A DNA stretch of 64,000 nt from Afipia sp. OHSU_II-C1 (lineage in GTDB: Bacteria > Pseudomonadota > Alphaproteobacteria > Rhizobiales > Xanthobacteraceae). Below, in pieces: positions 61,751 to 64,000 of the stretch (position 1 is its first letter; the number at the start of each line of letters is the position of its first letter). The position numbers and the translations under genes are program-made. The DNA is taken from assembly GCF_000497575.1 (NCBI RefSeq), contig NZ_APJI01000014.1, forward strand, positions 62,001-126,000. The letters run 5' to 3'. The notes beneath the pieces are model-generated. The model ran no database searches. It worked only from the letters and a program-made list of their open reading frames with translations, and had not been told where the DNA came from.

Positions 61751-61770
61751 GTCCCCGCCTTCGCGGGGAC
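61751..61770. repeat. REP-like palindrome downstream of GIY-YIG gene
   Basis: GTCCCCGCCTTCGCGGGGAC, a near-perfect palindrome 27 bp after the GIY-YIG stop. Shares the CCCCGC...GCGGGG core with the upstream palindrome. Confidence 0.8.
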
Positions 61771-61812
61771 GAGCGGAACCCGGCATCTGCCGCGACGGGA
61801 CGTGGCGCTCGG

Positions 61813-61974
61813 TTAGAGCGGCGAGGCGAGCGGGGTTCGCTTCACGGTCTGCGCTGTCACCTGATAGTGTGTACCCATGTACAGGATCGCGGACCCCGTC
61901 AGGATCATGATCGCGATCACCAACGCCAGACACAGCTGCGTTTCATGTTTCTCGTCGCCGAGATGAAGCCGCAT
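61813..61974 (-). CDS. 53-aa single-helix membrane protein
   Basis: A 53-aa protein MRLHLGDEKHETQLCLALVI leading into one helix (about 13-33, including IMILTGSAILYM) and a polar tail (GTHYQVTAQTVKRTPLASPL). ATG 61974 has GGAG 8 nt upstream. No family recognised. Confidence 0.65.
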   Translation of the reverse strand: MRLHLGDEKHETQLCLALVIAIMILTGSAILYMGTHYQVTAQTVKRTPLASPL

Positions 61975-62172
61975 GCGCGTCACTCCGCTCGCCTCAGGAG
62001 ATGACAATACGCGGAGCGCCGAGGCGTTCCAGCAGCAGGGCTGACGTATCGGCGGACGTTTATGTGCGGTGCGGGAATTGCTGCAGGGCCGCACGATACG
62101 GCGCGAAGCGAAGCTCAATCCGGAATCTGCGTGGGAGAGCGCGACCCCGGACTCCGCTTCGCTTCATCCATG

Positions 62173-62337
62173 TCAGGCGCGCGATCTGCCGCGCTTCACG
62201 ATATCGCCGGTGAGTTTATCGATGTTCGGTGCGGAGTCGCCCCGCAACCGTTCGACGAACCAGAATGCCCAGATCGCGGCGAACGCGAGAAAGAAGATGG
62301 CTGCGCACGACAGGGCTGCTTGAAGGGCTGTGGACAT
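62173..62337 (-). CDS. 54-aa membrane protein with FixK-type box upstream
   Basis: A 54-aa protein with an N-terminal helix (MSTALQAALS then a hydrophobic stretch with FFLAFAAIWAFWFV) followed by a basic tail (ERLRGDSAPNIDKLTG, then DIVKRGRSRA). The ATG at 62337 has GGAGG 5 nt upstream. A TTGA-N6-GCAA box is centred 73 bp before the start. Topology recalls small subunits of respiratory complexes, but no similarity is visible; function unknown. Confidence 0.7.
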   Translation of the reverse strand: MSTALQAALSCAAIFFLAFAAIWAFWFVERLRGDSAPNIDKLTGDIVKRGRSRA

Positions 62338-62403
62338 GGCATCCTCCGGATCACTGCGATCATCGCAGGAGTCGGAGGCTAGACCGGTGCCCGCTTCCTC
62401 GAA

Positions 62404-62417
62404 TTGATCTGGCGCAA
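62404..62417. promoter_or_regulatory. FixK2-type box before the 54-aa gene
   Basis: TTGATCTGGCGCAA fits TTG(A/C)-N6-(T/G)CAA on both strands. Read from the minus strand, TTGCGCCAGATCAA is followed 22 bp later by TAGCCT, a weak -10, so a class II arrangement is plausible. The sequence is inferential. Confidence 0.55.
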
Positions 62418-62543
62418 GCCGGAGAAAGGACGTTACGGCTTGCCGCCGGCGGAGGGAAGTTCGGGAGGCGGTGAAAGCGTTTGCGCGGGACTTATCTTAG
62501 CCCGCATGGAGCGAGTGCAATGCGGGGATGACGTCGTATCCGT

Positions 62544-63566
62544 TCAGCGCCAGCCCAGCGCCGGGGCCACATGTTTCAGGATCGATTCAATGACATGGGC
62601 ATTGTAATCGACGCCGAGCTGATTGGGCACCGTCAGCAACAGCGTATCGGCCTCGGCAATGGCCTCGTCCGTCTTCAACTGTTCGATCAGCTTGTCCGGC
62701 TCTGCCGTATAGCCGCGTCCGAAGATCGCCTGCATGTCGGCCTCGATGAAGCCGATCTGGTCGCCGGCATCGCCACCGTTTCCGAAAGTGTCGCGGTCGC
62801 GATCGTTCATCAGCGCGAAGATGCTGCGGCTGACAGACACGCGCGGCGTGCGGGTGTGGCCCGCTTCCTTGTAGGCTTCGCGATAGAGCCGGATCTGCTT
62901 GGCCTGCTGCACATGGAACGGCTCGTTGGTCTCGTTCTTCTTCAATGTCGAGCTTTGAAGATTCATGCCGAGCTTGCCCGCCCACTGCGCGGTCGCGTTC
63001 GAGGCCGCGCCCCACCAGATGCGGTCGCGCAGGCCTTCGGAATGCGGCTCGATCCGCAGGAGGCCAGGCGGGTTGGGAAACATCGGGCGCGGATTTGGCT
63101 GCGCGAAACCCTTGCCGCGCAGCATGTCGTAAAACACCTCGCCGTGGCGGCGGCCCATGTCGGCGTCGGTCTCGCCCTCATTGGGCTGATAGCCGAAATA
63201 GCGCCAGCCATCGATGACCTGCTCGGGCGAGCCGCGGCTGATCCCCAGTTGCAGGCGTCCGCCCGCGATGAGGTCGGCGGCGCTCGCGTCCTCGACCATG
63301 TAGAGCGGGTTCTCGTAGCGCATGTCGATGACGGCGGTGCCGATCTCGATGGTGCTGGTCTTTGCGCCAACGGCGGCCAGCAGCGGGAAGGGCGAGGCGA
63401 GCTGGCGCGCGAAATGATGCACGCGGAAATACGCGCCGTCCGCGCCAAGCTCCTCGGCTGCGACGGCGAGATCAATGGATTGCAGCAGCGTGTCAGCGGT
63501 CGAGCGTGTCTGTGAATGCGCCGACGGCGACCAGTGGCCGAAGGAGAGAAAGCCGATTTTCTTCAT
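62544..63566 (-). CDS. LLM class flavin-dependent oxidoreductase
   Basis: A 340-aa luciferase-like monooxygenase: MKKIGFLSFGHWSPSAHSQT at the start, ELGADGAYFRVHHFARQLASPFPLLAAVGA (the typical H-F-R loop), GGRLQLGISRGSPEQV (phosphate/flavin loop). TIM-barrel fold using reduced FMN (FMNH2). Usually needs a flavin reductase; one is encoded at 58350 but not adjacent. Substrate unknown. GAAGAAAAT lies at the start region; ATG 63566. Confidence 0.92.
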   Translation of the reverse strand: MKKIGFLSFGHWSPSAHSQTRSTADTLLQSIDLAVAAEELGADGAYFRVHHFARQLASPFPLLAAVGAKTSTIEIGTAVIDMRYENPLYMVEDASAADLIAGGRLQLGISRGSPEQVIDGWRYFGYQPNEGETDADMGRRHGEVFYDMLRGKGFAQPNPRPMFPNPPGLLRIEPHSEGLRDRIWWGAASNATAQWAGKLGMNLQSSTLKKNETNEPFHVQQAKQIRLYREAYKEAGHTRTPRVSVSRSIFALMNDRDRDTFGNGGDAGDQIGFIEADMQAIFGRGYTAEPDKLIEQLKTDEAIAEADTLLLTVPNQLGVDYNAHVIESILKHVAPALGWR

Positions 63567-63684
63567 GGAGGCGGGGGACTCGTGCGTGTTCGGGTCCGCC
63601 GTAGATGGGGATTGGGTGTGTGTGGGGCAAGGTCGTGAAAGATCGTCATTGCGAGGATGGCGCGTAAGGCAAGGAGGCTAAGCG

Positions 63685-63775
63685 CGTCATTGCGAGGAGC
63701 GACAGCGACGAAGCAATCCAGCTTTTGCTTGCGGCGCATTCTGGGTGGATTGCTTCGCTGGCGCTCGCAATGACG
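63685..63775. repeat. Inverted repeat element, CGTCATTGCGAGGAG type
   Basis: The left arm begins CGTCATTGCGAGGAGCGACA and ends AAGCAATCCA; the right arm begins TGGATTGCTTCGCTGGCG and ends CTCGCAATGACG. The arms are long and imperfect, with a roughly 25-bp centre. This element type is widespread in Bradyrhizobium-like genomes (from memory) and probably non-coding. Confidence 0.85.
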
Positions 63776-63813
63776 AGCGGTTAGTGCACGCAATCTCTCG
63801 ACCGCGACGGCCT

Positions 63814-63893
63814 GTAGCCCGTATGGAGCGAAGCGCAATAAGGGTTGCGGAATATGATCGTCCCCGGATTTCGCTTCGCTCCATCCGGGCTAC
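63814..63893. repeat. Inverted repeat element, GTAGCCCG type
   Basis: The left arm is GTAGCCCGTATGGAGCGAAG followed by CG, and the right arm is CGCTTCGCTCC-ATCCGGGCTAC. It is an imperfect palindrome of about 80 bp, adjacent to the previous element and separated from it by 38 bp. Fragments similar to its right arm occur at 62141-62170. Confidence 0.8.
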
Positions 63894-64000
63894 GCGGGCT
63901 AGTCAAAAATCGTCGTAAAATACTAGCTGTGTTGTCCTTTGAATTTTGCAAATACAGACTCGAAAATACCACGCATAACATCGACGTTATGAGGGAATAT

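Larger units (their letters stand above)
63567..64000. other. Repeat-rich intergenic region at right edge
   Basis: 434 bp with no gene, containing two inverted-repeat elements (listed separately) and AT-richer sequence at 63900-64000. The region runs past the window end. Weak palindromic remnants also occur at 62105-62165 (fragments of the second element). Confidence 0.6.

Noticed and set aside
1-64000. CRISPR arrays, tRNA and rRNA genes, prophage or transposase
   Set aside because: No spaced direct-repeat array, clover-leaf tRNA sequence, rRNA signature, integrase or transposase frame was recognised by eye. A tRNAscan or Infernal search would be decisive.

Overview
The window is a GC-rich chromosomal segment with densely packed genes. 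It looks like an alphaproteobacterium of the Bradyrhizobium/Rhodopseudomonas/Afipia group. The evidence is a type II glutamine synthetase behind a sigma-54 promoter with a divergent DUF2735 gene, a MaeB malic enzyme fused to a phosphotransacetylase-like domain, DnaA-like HdaA next to ppk-ppx, orphan Bug-type binding proteins, and intergenic palindromes of the kind common in that family. The genus cannot be fixed from the sequence alone. I saw no rRNA, tRNA, CRISPR array, prophage or transposase gene.

Layout. 0-6.3 kb is mostly housekeeping: ndk, a TerC-family membrane protein, an autotransporter-type outer membrane protein, a cold-shock gene, purM-purN, a PgsA-type phosphatidyltransferase and hdaA. 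6.3-10.2 kb is a polyphosphate unit (ppk-ppx) preceded by Pho-box-like heptamer repeats. 10.2-14.6 kb holds nitrogen genes (glutaminase glsA, DUF2735, glnII) flanked by two Fe(II)/2-oxoglutarate dioxygenases, one of them AlkB. 14.6-16.7 kb is a TetR-DUF3237-oxidoreductase operon whose promoter overlaps a palindrome. 16.8-24.3 kb holds rnd, a VOC protein, aspS, maeB and doxX. 24.3-30.2 kb is a minus-strand run of envelope genes: a DHFR-like reductase, polysaccharide deacetylase, Tat-type glutathione peroxidase, multipass membrane protein and L,D-transpeptidase. 30.4-36.9 kb is mixed: creA, an SDR, an SMR efflux protein, HxlR with its divergent target, an M20 deacylase and a thioesterase. 37.1-41.5 kb is an RND efflux permease with its adaptor. 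41.6-49.5 kb carries MgtC, cupin, LivK-type binding protein, KTSC, ClpS, outer membrane barrel, DUF2975/HTH, esterase and Sel1 genes. 49.5-62.4 kb is rich in very small unknown proteins, mixed with an MFS pump, 3-hydroxyacyl-CoA dehydrogenase, a DUF4344 peptidase, truncated haemoglobin, flavin reductase, two Bug proteins and a GIY-YIG protein. A luciferase-like oxidoreductase and a repeat-filled intergenic region close the window.

The most interesting signals are regulatory or concern small genes: (1) a terminator-like hairpin and U-run inside the cold-shock leader, 22 nt before the start codon; (2) FNR/FixK-type boxes before two tiny unknown genes; (3) Pho-box-like repeats before ppk; (4) composite palindromic repeats that supply the stop codons of aspS and the glutathione peroxidase; (5) a GIY-YIG gene bracketed by REP-like palindromes; (6) a 24-codon leader ORF before a flavin reductase. 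None amounts to a demonstrated new system. The cold-shock leader and the FixK-linked small genes are the best candidates for something undescribed.
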